NCBI RefSeq assembly: GCF_030445035.2
Contig: NC_080680.1
Location: 116,958,228-117,022,227, forward strand
DNA length: 64,000 nt
Origin: Dasypus novemcinctus
Lineage: Eukaryota > Chordata > Mammalia > Cingulata > Dasypodidae
Reading direction: 5' to 3'
Position numbers and translations under genes: made by a program. A model generated the notes under the pieces. That model saw nothing but the letters and a program-made list of their open reading frames with translations. It had not been told where the DNA came from and did no database searches. Shown one piece after another: positions 24,101-37,000 of this stretch (position 1 is the first letter of the stretch; every line of letters starts with the position of its first letter).

Positions 24101-27100
24101 CAACTTTTGTTTATCTGAGAATGTCTTAACCTCTCCCACAATTTTGGAAGAGTCTGACAGGATATAAAATTCTTGGCTGGCAGTTGTAGTCCTTTAGGAC
24201 TTTTAAGTATTTCAACCCACTGCCAAGTTCTTGCCCCCTGTGGATTCTGATGAGAAAACGGCACTCAGTCTTATTGGGACTCCTTTGTACATAACACATT
24301 AGCTTTTCTCTTACAGCTTTCAGAACTTTCTCCTTGTCCTTTGCATATGGTCATGTAATCAATATGATAGGGTGTACTTTTCTTCATGTTTATTCTATTT
24401 AGTGTTCTCTGAGCTTCTTGGATGTGCATATTCATTGATTTTGTTAAAATATGGGCTGTTCTTTGTCATTATTTCGTTGACTGTTTTGCCCCTGTAGCAG
24501 TTAAATATTATTTATGAATTCCAAAAACAGCTATTGGATTATGTTTGTAAACTGGTCTGTTCCACTGGGCATATTAGATTGTATTAACTTCACAGGTTTC
24601 ACTTTTATTTGATTAAATTATGATTAAGGCTTTGATTGGGCCATGTCAGTACACATTGACTCCCTGCCCCCTAGTTGGGTGGGGACTTACAAAGAAAACA
24701 ACAAGGCAGAGGAGAGAGTTGTGAGTTTTTGATGCTGGATCCCTGGGAAGTAAACACACAGTGAAGCATATAAGTAAGGAAGGCTATTAGGCACGGGAGA
24801 GCCTCCCGGAAGAGAAAGGAGACATTCACCTGATAGTTTACAGCTGGACTTGTGGAGAGGGCAGAGCAGCTGAGTCTGGAGAGAAACAAGTCCAGGAAGA
24901 GAGATGAGCCTCACGCTAACCTACAGGTAAGACAGGAAGGAGCTGGGACCATGGAGCCTTAAAAGGAAGAGGAAGGCTGAACCCCCACAGAGACCAGCAG
25001 CTATCTTCCTCCAAGACATGGCAACAAACTTTGGTGAGGGAAGTTGACTTACGTTTTACGGCCTTGTGACTATAAGCTTCTACCCCAAACAAATACCATT
25101 TATAAATACCAACAGATTTCTGGTATTTTGCATCAGGCACACCTTTTAGCTGACTAATACAGTTCCTTTCTCTCTTTTGTCCCCTTCTGGAATTCTTACA
25201 ATATGTATATTGGTGTGCCTGATGTCTCATAACTGTCTTGTTACTTTTGCTTTTAATATTTCATTTTTCTTTCTGGTCCTCAGACTGACTCATTTCAAGT
25301 GTCTTGTCTCAAGTTCACAGATTCTTTCTTCTGTCAGTTATTTCATTTCAGTTATTGTAGTCTTTACAATTTCAGGAGCTCTGTTTAGTTCCTTTTTACA
25401 ATTTCTCTTTACTCACTCTCATGTTATTCATTCATTGTTTTCCTGATATTCTTTAGTTCCTTCTCTGTACTTTCCTTCATTTGTTAGGCATGTTCATGTT
25501 CTCATTTTCTTCACTGGTATTTTCTGTATTTTTACCCTCTTTCTTTCAATGGGCCATCATTTCCTGTTTGTCTTAAACTCTTTTTTTGCATACTATACAT
25601 TTTAGTATTTTAGAATCTTAACTTTGAGATTTACTCACTACAATGTCTGTTTCTTGGTTTTGTAACCAACTTGTGATAAGACAGATTTTCTTGAGCTTCA
25701 AACTTCATATCAGGAAGGTCTACCCAAGGTGAAGGCAGTGTGCAAGTTTCCCTGTCTTTCATGGACTCTGTCTTATCCTGGGCTTTCCTTTATTAGCTGT
25801 TTTGCAGTTCCTCTGTTTTCAGACATTTGGTTGTCCCTTCTGTCTTCAAAGAGCAGATCTTTCCCTCTCCTGGGTATTTGAAGTTGGCAGGCCTCTGTCC
25901 CAGACTATGTGCCTCTACAATTTTTTATGCACTTTTTGTTGTCTCAAGCTACTTTGCCTGGAGGGTATATTCTGGAAGAAGAGTCACCCCAGAGGGAACT
26001 TTCCCAAGTCAGTCTTTCACAGGAAAAACAGGGCCAGGGACTCTTTACGAAGAGGGCGCAGACCAGCTCCAAAGTGTCCTGTGGAGGGAATCAGGAATGG
26101 TGTCCCAATCTTCTGACCGCTCCCCAAATCTGAGCTTTCCTAACTTGCCCATGAAATGCAGCCCATCAAGCTAATTGTCCCCCACAGCCCTAAGGAAGTG
26201 CTGCCTCCACTGCTTCCAGCCCTGTCCAGGTTGGGTTGAAACAATGACTACTGACATGTTAGTCCTGGATAGAGTTGAAATAAAAGCTGCCTTCAGAGTC
26301 GGGACCCAGCAATCTGAATTTGCTAATCAAAAGCTATAATTAGTAATCAACCGTGCCCACTCTTATTCTTAGGGAAGAAAATTTTTGTGGCTCTTTCTGT
26401 CAGCAGCAGCTGGTTAGAGAACGAATGAGGTGGCCTACTGTGAGGGCAGGGAATCGGTGCGGGTAGCTGCTGCACAGAGATAACAATTTACAGTTCTTTA
26501 CCGTAATATATCAGCCTCTTCCTCCTGCTCTTCCCTGGATGCTGTACAATGTTCTTCCACACTCTGGAATTTCAAAATAGTTGTTCATGCCTAATAGTTT
26601 TTTTGATGGAAGGACTGAGTCCTGGAGCTCCCTATTCTACCATCTTCCCCAGAAATCTCTTGATTCTTTCTGAAAATAGTTATTGTAACATTAATGTCCT
26701 TGTCTGTTCATTTCATTATCTCTGTCTATTCTGGATCTGTTTCTATTGACTGTTTTTTCTCCTGGTTATGAGTCACATTTTCTTGACTTTTGTCTATTAA
26801 CTTTTATTAGATATTAGATATTGTAATTATTATGTTTTTGAGTGTCTCAGTTTTGTTGTCATTCGTTAAAGACTTGTGATTTATTCTGGCAACCATTTAA
26901 GTTCATGTAAATCAGCTTGATCTCGTCAAGATAATTAGCTAACTTTGCAAGGGTATGTCCAGAGCAGCCTTTCACTTTCAGAATAGTAAAGATCTAATGC
27001 TAAAATTTAGCTTTCTGTGGTCTCCCAAAATTCTACGCTCTATCTCCTTAATTTAGTGAGACTGCTTACTAAATTTGGGTTCTCCTCCCATTTGTCTGTA

Positions 27101-30100
27101 GTCAAGAAATTGCTCCTAGACAGAAAGCTGAGCTCACAACCTTCATTTCCTTTCTCTCAGTTACGAGTCTGAGCTACTCATTTTCCAATATCTTTAAAGT
27201 TGTTTTTCATATATTTGGCTAGTTTCTAGTTGCTTATCCTCATTTCTCCTTCATTGCCTACTGTTTTAATTAAATGTTTCAACTGAACATTGTAGCCTTA
27301 TGGCTCCTTAAAGTCTACATGCAGAGAGCTAAGCAAAGCTGAAATAAAATTGGGAGTACTGCTATCATGATTTATAATAAAACAAGACTAATGAGGAATT
27401 ACAATATTATAAATGGATTACTCACCTCTGACCACCACTAAGTTCGGTTAGATTTTCTTTCCAGGTATTTCCTAAAGCAACTTTGAACTCTAAACCATCC
27501 AGAACAGTTTGTCCCTCTGGTGGTGCAAGCATAGCATTAGCACCAGGTAAAAGAGTAGAAAAAATAGATCCAAAGTCCTTGTTCACCTGGATAAAAGATA
27601 TGAAACATTTCAATGTTTTCCATGGGTCAAATGTTGATAGGTGTACATCAACTTAACAGGTGAATTTCATTGTTCAATTCTCTAAATCTGGATTTGGTAA
27701 GCTATGACCCATAGAACAAATTAGGCTATGCCCGTTCATTTAGGTATTAGTATCTATGGCTGTTAGTGCTACAGCAGCAGAGTAGTTGCAACAAAGTCCA
27801 TATGGGTTGCAAAGCCAGAAATATTTACTGTCAGATACTTTACAGAAATAATCTGTCAAGCCCTGCTCTAAATTTCAGTGGGGACCAGATGCTATACCTC
27901 TAAGTCTACTAAAACTTTTGGTACTTTTCTAGGCCATATTGCAAGAATCTTCAGACACAGCATTTGTAGTATATAGGAGGCTGAATTTTTAGTCGAAGAA
28001 GAAAAACGAAAATCTTCTCTGGGCATAAAATGTTCTTATAAAGCTTTTTTTTCCCCTCTTGTTGACTATTAAGATAAGATATGCCTATGGTTGTCAGCTA
28101 ACCTTAAAAGGCCTAAGAAGATAAGGGTGAGATTCAGGAGAAAGAGGCATGAAATCAGAGGTTTAGGCCACCTCTGTTCAAGGTGTTAAGAGTATTTTAC
28201 TATATGTCTCCTCTCATAGTCAAAGAAATTAAGATCTCAAGGGCCAGGAAGAGGATCTGATCCCAAGAAAAAAAGGCTGAGGAAGTTGTTTGGCCTGCCA
28301 CAATAGACCAGAATTTAGCTTGACAAAATAGAGGACTAACAAAGAGATTTAGGGCCAAAATCCTACCTTTGGAATAGGGCAATTTTTGTGTATATACACC
28401 ATATCAATGATTTGGAAATTTGGTTATCTGTCCTCAAAAACACAAGTAACAATCTTAAAGACATTTCAGCAGACTAACCTAGGAATATGTGTACTAACTT
28501 AAGAATATGTGTGTGTATGTGTGTATATACCATACACACAAACATGGTGAGTATATACACACATACCTACATACATAAACACACATATACAAAAGAAAAT
28601 TTAATAGCCAAATTTTCTAGGAAAATCTCCAAATCCAAGTGCAGGTATACAAAATTCAAGTGCAAATAGACTTTTTACTGGCATTTTCAGTAAAAAGGAA
28701 ATCACCTAGAAACAACAATGCTCCTGAATATAGATTTACTCAAGACCTTACATTTTAAGTGCAGCTGCAGCCCGTTAAGTAATAGTCTATTGCCTACACA
28801 GAGCAGATTCTAATGTATTGGTAATAGATTTCCAGAGTTAAATTATTTAAGACTCATCACGAAATGAGAGGACCATTATCTTTTTCAGAATGATGGAAAT
28901 TAGCACAGTATTTATAACCACTTTAGGTTTTTTGGGTTTTCTTTTTTTAAATTTTTGTGGCAGAATGGAGAGGTGGGCAGCACGGTACTAAGACAATGGA
29001 ATGCTACCAAACCTTTAACACAACAATGGACCTTATGTGGAAATTCTCCCAAATGGGAAAAGAGAAATTTCTCAGTTGATGATCAGAGAATTTAGCTCTG
29101 CCCTATATAGGACATCAATTACTTTCAATGATATAAAAGTGAAATACAACAGAATTTTGCAAATCCAATGGAGCCAGAAGAAAACAAACAAAAACCAAAT
29201 AAAAACATAATAGGGAAGTGATGTGACTCAAGCAATTGGGCTCTCACCTACGACATGGGAGGTCCCAGGTTTGGTTCCTGGTACATCCTGGAGAAGACAA
29301 GCAGGACAGTGAGCTGGCACGATGGGCGGCCACAAGCTGATGCAACAGGATGATGCCACAAGGAGACATGAAGAGGAAAGACAATGAGAGACACAACAAA
29401 GCAGGGATCTGAGGTGCCTCAGGCAACTGAGCGCCTCTTTCTCACATGGGACATGCGAGGATCCAGGTTTGGTTCCTGGTGCCTCCTAAAAAGAAGACAA
29501 GCAGACAGAAAACACACAGCAAATGGGAACAGAGCAGACAGCGAGCACAGAACAATGAGGGGGAGGGGGAATAAATAAAATAAATCTTAAAAAAAAAATA
29601 AACAAAACATAACAGTGTCTAAAATGCTCTGGCTTTGTGAATTAGTATGCTTTAAGCCAGAAATAATTACATAATGTTGATAATAGTCCCTACTTCTTAA
29701 GTTATTGTGAGAAATAAATGAGAAAGTCAACATAAATGAAAACAGTGCATGATACCTAATAAGCACTCAATAAATGTTACTGGCTTTGGAAAAACTCTGG
29801 AAACTGAGTATGAGCAGGATTAGATTACAGAATAGATTCTGAACTTGTACTAATTCAGGAATCATGGGATGAGCGGGGAGCAGAACACCCTAAGATGCAG
29901 TGTTAAATCTACTTATGGTATAAAAATAATAGGATGTTTTTTAATGCATTTTTAAAGACATACAAATACTAGAGTTGAATGTATTTTAAAAAGATAGACA
30001 CGCAAAACTTAGAATCAATCCAAATGTCCATCAACAGACGAGTGGATCAATAAAATGTGGTATATACACACAATGGAATACTACTCGGCTGTAAGAACAA

Positions 30101-33100
30101 ATACACTACAATCACACGTGATAACATGGATGAACCTTGAGAATCTTATGTTGAGTGAAGCAACCCAGGCATTGAAGGACAAATACTACATGACCTCAAT
30201 GATATGAAATAAGCAAACTGCCTCAGAGAGCTAGAGTCTGGAAAAGAGGCTTACAGGAAATCGGGGGGTGGAGGAAGGATGTGAGTTAACGTCTGCAGGG
30301 GTGGAATCTGTGATGAGCTGGCGGTAAGTATGAGCACAAAGAAGGGACAAAATGGGGGCAAGGGGTTGCCTTCGGGTGGGGCTTTGTGGGTTTGAGGGGG
30401 GCTGGGGATGGGCAGAGGGGTAATATTGTCCAAAAATTGGGGGGAGGAAGGGGCAACATACGAACATGGGAGAGGGTCAGGTGTTCGTTGAGAACAAAAT
30501 GTTGAGAAAATCGTATCAAAGTATAAGTAGGAGGGTTACCTGTTTAGGATGCTCAGGGGGTATGGTCTGATGCGGGACGGACTCCGGGGGAATAGCTGAA
30601 GGCTCATTTTGCCAAGGTGGGTTGTACCATTGGGAAGAGACCCAAGAAGTGAGAGTTGGGGTGGACCCACATCCTGGGGAGGACTAATGCCATCAAATAG
30701 AGAGAACTGTATCTCTCGTGAGAAAGAATGGCTCCCAGGGCAGTAGGGCAGTTGAGAAAGTCAGGCCCTGAATACTGCTGCAAGTATCTCTGGACATGGC
30801 TTCTTGGGAAATGGAGATTGGCTGGCGTTGTGGGCCCCAAGGGGAGGGGAAAATGGATGTGGAATGGATGGAACCAAGGTAAATATGGGGGCAAGAGAGG
30901 AGTTTTGTGAGAGTACACGAGGATGAATATAAAACATGTAATATTACACCAAAAACATATAGGGGACGACAGACTAATAATGTAAACCATAAGGCAAAAC
31001 ATAGGATAACTAAAAAATTTAGAAAACTGTACAACCTAAAGTATGGACCACATAGTAAGCACAGATGTCACCTTGTTTGAAAGCTATTGTTTCGGAATCT
31101 GTATCTCAGTTTCAGGAAATATGATATGAATAAGTTAAAAGATTATCGCTGTGGAAGGGAAAAGGTTTTTTGGTGGATCTGGGGAAGTACTGTATATTGT
31201 ATATATGAATTTCGGTGATCTAAGACTCTTGTGAAGCTGACATTATGTTGGGATTCACTTTACAGGAAGTTTTGGATCACAGAGTGGTTCAACAATGGCA
31301 GCGGAAGAATACTGATATAGGATGTTATTGACAGGATATATATGGTTGACAGGGAGTTATACAGGGCATATGCCCAGGGTATATACTAATGTCTAGATAT
31401 ACTCATAGTGGAAACAATTAAAAACAACAGCTGGGGGGGTACTGGGCTCCTGGCCGGGGGGTCACTGTCGCGGACCCTGGGGGAGCAGCGGCAGTCCCCC
31501 AGGTGCAACAGCAAGAACCAGGAAGGAAGGAGGGCCCAACAGTGGGCTCCTGATACTAATGGCTATGCTTTTGAGCCTATACACCTGCAATAAGAACAAG
31601 GCCTAGAGTAGCACTGTGCCTGGGAGTTTCCTCCTGACAGCCTTCATGTTACTCAAATGTGGCCACTCTCACAGCCAAACTCAGCATGTAGATGCAGTGC
31701 ATTCCCCCCAGCGTGGGACATGACACCCAGGGATGAGCCTCCCTGGCACCAAGGGATCACTACCACATACCAGCTGAAGATGCAACTAGAAAATGACCTT
31801 GAATTAAAGGTTCAATATGGATCAGCAGAATATCCCTGTCTACATATAATAACATGACTTCAAAATGCTGTTTGACCTAATGTAAGGGGGAAATGGAAAG
31901 GAGAAATGAGATTGTAAGGCTGTGAGTCTCTAAAAAAGAGTCTGGAGGTAGTCAGAAGGAATGCCCTTATGCACAACTGAGCAGAGTCTAAGAGACAGAT
32001 AAAGTGGATATAACCCCAGGTGTTGGTTCTTTTGAGGGATAAAGAGACCCACGGGTTCTATGATCATGGCAGATGGGGTTCACAGCCATGGCAGATGGCC
32101 CTTCTTTGGACCTGGTGTTTCTGCGTGATGGAATTGGACTCAGAGGGGATCTCTTTTCACAAGACTTGCATGCTACTTTATTGGAATTGTAGTCGGTGCT
32201 GGGGTTTAAGATATAGTTAGGGGATTTGAATCTCTGGACTGATAATATGACACCCAGGCCCAGAGCCTCAACAGACTTCAGCTCCTACACTTTGATTTAT
32301 TGGACTTACCCCACTCAGCTAACATGGAGTTGAAGAAGGTCAACCACCACACCATGGAGCCTAGAGTATCTACAACTGAAAGCAGGAGGAGTGCATCCAG
32401 TATCCATGTGGAATCTAAGCCCCCACTTGACATAGATGTGCAATGGACACAACCAATCCAATGTCCACAGAGAAAATGTGGAATGGGTGTGAGAAGGGTA
32501 GTCATGGTGGCTGCTGGGTTTGGGGAATGGGAGGAAGAGATGAGATGTGGAGGCGTTTTCGGGACGTGGAGTTGTCCTGGGTGGTGCTTCACGGACAATT
32601 ACGGGACGTTGTAGATCCCCCCAGGGCCCATTGGACAGAATGGGGGAGAGTGTGGTCTATGATGTGGACCATTGACTATGGGGTGCAGTGATGCTCAGAG
32701 ATGTACTTACCAGGTGCAATGGACGTGTCACGATGATGGGAGAGAGTGTTGCTGTGGGGGGAGTGGGGGGTGGGGACGGTGGGGTTGAATGGGACCTCAT
32801 ATTTTTTTAATGTAATTTTTTAAAATAAATAAATAATTAAAAAAAAAAAAAGATAGACAAATACTACCAGGTACAGGGAAATGGGATACTGAAAATAAAT
32901 CTTAGACCATGAAAAACAAGGCAACTAAAAAGAATGAAGGTACTGCCATTACTGAAAATAAAGGTCTTACAGAATTAAGAAAAAAGAGACAAAGTACTCA
33001 GTTGAGTCCCTCATAAAAGTACCAAACAGTAGAGTAACTAGGTTTGGAATCTTTTGAGTCATTCTTTTGCTATGGTAGCTATAACAAAATTTCCACATGA

Positions 33101-36100
33101 GAGGCTAAGGAATTATTCTAAAGGATTTAGAAATATGCAGCCAGTAAGGTAGAAATGATATCAAAGAACCTCAGAATCTTGCCAAAGTTGCCAAAAAAAC
33201 AGAATAAATATGGTAACAGATTTTGCTGAAAAAGAGTCCTGTAAAAGGTAATATTAACCTTTCTTGTTTATTGCCCAATTCTTAAAGAGATAAAAAGGTC
33301 ACAGTTTAACTGTCCACAAAAAGCAATTTTAACTTTTGTTCTAAGGTAACAAAAAAGAAATCCATTTCTTCTACCTTTTGGGTATCTGATCTTAAGACAG
33401 GCTACTTCACCTTTCTAAGATTTGGTTTCCTCATCAATAAAATGGGGATAATAACTATCACTGTCAGGGAATTATTTTAAGAAAATTCCTATAAAATAAC
33501 AAAGTAACAGCTTAATAAACGTAAGGTAATATTATTAATCTAGCAAGTGCAAAATGCTTTGCAGAATGCCACAATATTTAATGAACTCTGAAGTGCAATT
33601 AATAATTTGTATAAGGAATACACCAATCTTTCTATAGAAATCTTCTTAGAACCAATATTTTGCCTCCATGAGTCTCAGGAAGACAAAAGCAATTTTCCAA
33701 CAATTAGAGCCTCCCCAATGTGAAACTTTGATTGCTTCTAGTGTCAAGCATAGACTGAATGGGGTGTGGCAAATATTGGATAGTATCTAAGGTTTCTTCC
33801 AAATATGAGTCTACGATCGGACAGAATAAGGACAAATGGTAAACAAAGTAAGAATAAAAAATGGAGAAAACTAGAAAGTTATGAATTTAATATTACTTGG
33901 GAACTGGAGAAGTAGACTAAGAATATGATGGAGTGGTACAAAACTTATCTTTACAAAACAGATCTGTTAATTGTTAACTCCAAAAGGACAAAATCCATCT
34001 AAAAGTCTATGAGGGTATAAGCACATACCTCATTCAGACACAAATTAGCCATTTCAAATTTCTCTCTCATTGACAATATTCTTTATCCTTGCTTCATACA
34101 GAAAACATGGTAATATTTTGGAGTTCAAATACCTTTTGCCAAGCAATATTTAGGGCTTGGTTTTTCTTCTGGTCAAGGTCTTCTATAGTTGCAAGGATTT
34201 TGGATTTGTCATTTTCAACAATTCTCTTCTTCTTCATCAAGTCATTATACTAGTAAGATAAAACATACTTAAATTGAGAAAACAAAATTTTCACTACATT
34301 CTATAATTTAGTCAGAAATAAAGAGGCTTCATTAGTTTTACATGGTATAATACATATCCTCCTAATTATCCAAAAGAAGAAAGCAAATATATCATCCATG
34401 CAATAAAATTCATCATTACTACAATTGAGAATTTATTAAGACAAGCCTTTGAAATATTTGACTCCACTAATACTCCTTTAGCTTCCTAGGCATCCAGGGC
34501 AAAAGGAAAATGCATCATGTAAACCCAAATACAAGTTGCCCTGCCTGCTCTCTTAAGGTCATTCTTAGCAGTGACCTATGAATAAAATTTCAATTCTTCA
34601 CCAGGATAAGGTCCTACATAATTTGGTCCTTATTTATCTCTCTGATTTCATCTTATTAGACTCCTCCCAGGTTCTAGCATTATGCTCTTTTCTCAGTTCC
34701 TTGAACCTAATAAGCCCATTGTTACTTCATGGTCATCTGTACTTTTCTCTCTTCTCAAATGCTCTTCCTTTATATATGACATAAATGGTGCCTCATCACA
34801 CAAGTCTAGGTTCAGACATCACCCCTTCAGAAGGACCTTCTCTATTCAATGTGGAAATTTACAGAAAAAAAATTGAGGGTGACCAGAGAGATAATTATAG
34901 CATGAATAGCAGTGAAGCCTCCTAAAAATCCTCATAACCCATTTCTCCTCCAAGTTTCCCATTTAATATTCTCTCTTAAGAGCTCCAACCAGACCTGCTC
35001 TCTTCCTTGCCATCCCTCTTTTACGGCCAACCTTCCCAAATTTCTTCATTTTTTTTCCCTCTCTCATACATTGTAATTCCTGAAGTTTATTATATGGACA
35101 GACATAAATCACAAGATTAACAAAAAAACAAAACAAAATGGTACCTGATGTTCAACAATATATTCATTCTCTCCGGTAAGAAGGCTTACCAGAGATCTTA
35201 CCAATAAGTTGGTAAATTATTTTAAAAAAATATTAGACTCCATTATCATTACTAATAAGAATAAACAAGTAAAAGCAAACAAGTTTCATGATGTTATGTG
35301 GCTCAAATTAAACCAAAGATTTTCTTCCACACATATGATACATATATATATTGCAAAATTTAATGTAGAAATGAAAACCAGAGAGGACACAATATCTACA
35401 TTATCAGCTTTTCTGGGATATTATATAACATATATTCTTTGTAGATATTAATGCCAACAACAGTTTAAAAAAGCCCATTACAACAAAATTTCTTAGAAGT
35501 CACTGAATTCCTAAGTTTTGCAGATCTCTCATTAACACTAATACGAAAATACAAACAATGCTGCAGCATTAAAGAAGGTAAGGCTATAAGGTAAAATTAC
35601 TGAGAATGCAATATCCTATGGACCTTTAAAGGTAGGAATTACTTTACTTTCTGTGTTTTTCTAATGGCACGGACTCCCAAATTCATCACATAGATAACAC
35701 TGAAATTTCCTTCCCATACTATAAGAGTTTTACCACTATAGGGGAGATGGATATTAATGAGCAATTGAGAGCATTACAAGTGAGACAACATTGCTGGTTT
35801 TATAGATTAATAAAGCAATAGTTACTCATATAACACTTTTAGACATTTTATATATATAGTTCCAATATATACTAGAGTCAAAAGAGAGACAGGAGTTATA
35901 GAGTGGTTAAGAGGCAAACAGGAGTATAACCAGTATTTCTCAAGGCCTTTTAGGTCCAAGTGAAGGAAAACAGCAGAAATGTGAGGAGTTAACAAGTCAA
36001 AAAGTACCCTTGTTTTTATTTATAGTAAGGCTAAGACAAGAATAGAATACGTTCATGGAAAAGGGCAAAACCAGTGGAAAAATCATTCAAGGTACAACAG

Positions 36101-36948
36101 AATATTCAAACAATTGATAGTGAAAAAACAAAAACAAAAACAGAAAGAAAAGCAGGTGCCAAGGACATCAAGGAAAATTTTGACTCTATTAGTTGTCTCA
36201 TGAGTTACGTACATGTCACTCATGTTCTAAAGATGCCACTCTTAACAGCCCTGCTCTTTTCCAGAAAGTTGACTTACCCGCTCTTCGGCTTCTGTCAGTA
36301 CATTCATGGCTCTCATATTGACATTCCTTCCCAGTTTCTCCTTCATTTCTTGCAACTTCTGAAGTCTCTGACCAGCTTCTTTTGGGTTGTTAGTTTTGAA
36401 ATCATAGGCACTATTGAGTTGGCCAAAGAGGTGTTTCTCTGCATTGATCCAATCATAATCTTTCAACATTTTGGATACCTAAAAACATAATAGCAGGATC
36501 TAGGACTGCTTAAAAGCTTACATTTAAAGGCTAGATTGTTAAATATTTACTAATTTAAATCAAATACTTGGGGGAAAACCCACTTTCAGAAGGTGACATT
36601 CTTGATAATGTTTTTTGTTTGTTTAATCTTATATTTTTAGGATGCTAATTAATGATCCTGGGCATTAAATAATGTACCAAAGTGGCACATACCAATAAGA
36701 AAACATGGTAGACGAATTATCAAGACCACATAGGTGTCACCTCTCAACAATGGATTTTTGCTAAAGCATGTGTTCTTTGTAAAATGTTTAAGATAAGGCA
36801 CTATAATACAGGAAAGAAGACATTTTTTAAGAATGACCCAAAGACAGTGAGATAACCTCAAAAAGATTACTTGGCAAACATCAGATTTCAGATGAAACTA
36901 TACATTCAGGAGCCAAAAGTCCTTTTTTTCCCCCTGAAGTTGCCTGTG

Positions 36949-37000
<52 letters not shown>

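Larger units (their letters stand above)
21190..27290 (-). mobile_element. Old L1M-class element, antisense to window, nested and rearranged
   Basis: Read on the minus strand, order 5' to 3', the 5' UTR/ORF1 region covers about 27290-24160. Parts of ORF2 cover 23720-23225. The ORF2 C-terminus and 3' region (reverse of GGATACTTGGGTTGCTTCC, TTTCTCCACATGCTAATACC, TTCTATTCCATTTGTCTATG) cover 23215-21200, with a T-run (A tail) at 21193-21209. It is transcribed sense within SMC2 pre-mRNA. Later insertions are at 22345-22870 and ~24490-25165. Much of the reverse transcriptase is absent. Confidence 0.75.

Noticed and set aside
25802-26174. Three overlapping plus-strand open frames of 74-115 codons
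   Set aside because: They lie in the antisense 5' region of an old L1; overlapping frames in GC-richer repeat sequence, no known domain.
32278-32614. Opposed open frames of 104-106 codons
   Set aside because: Both are inside the G-rich L1 3' UTR, which has few stops by composition.
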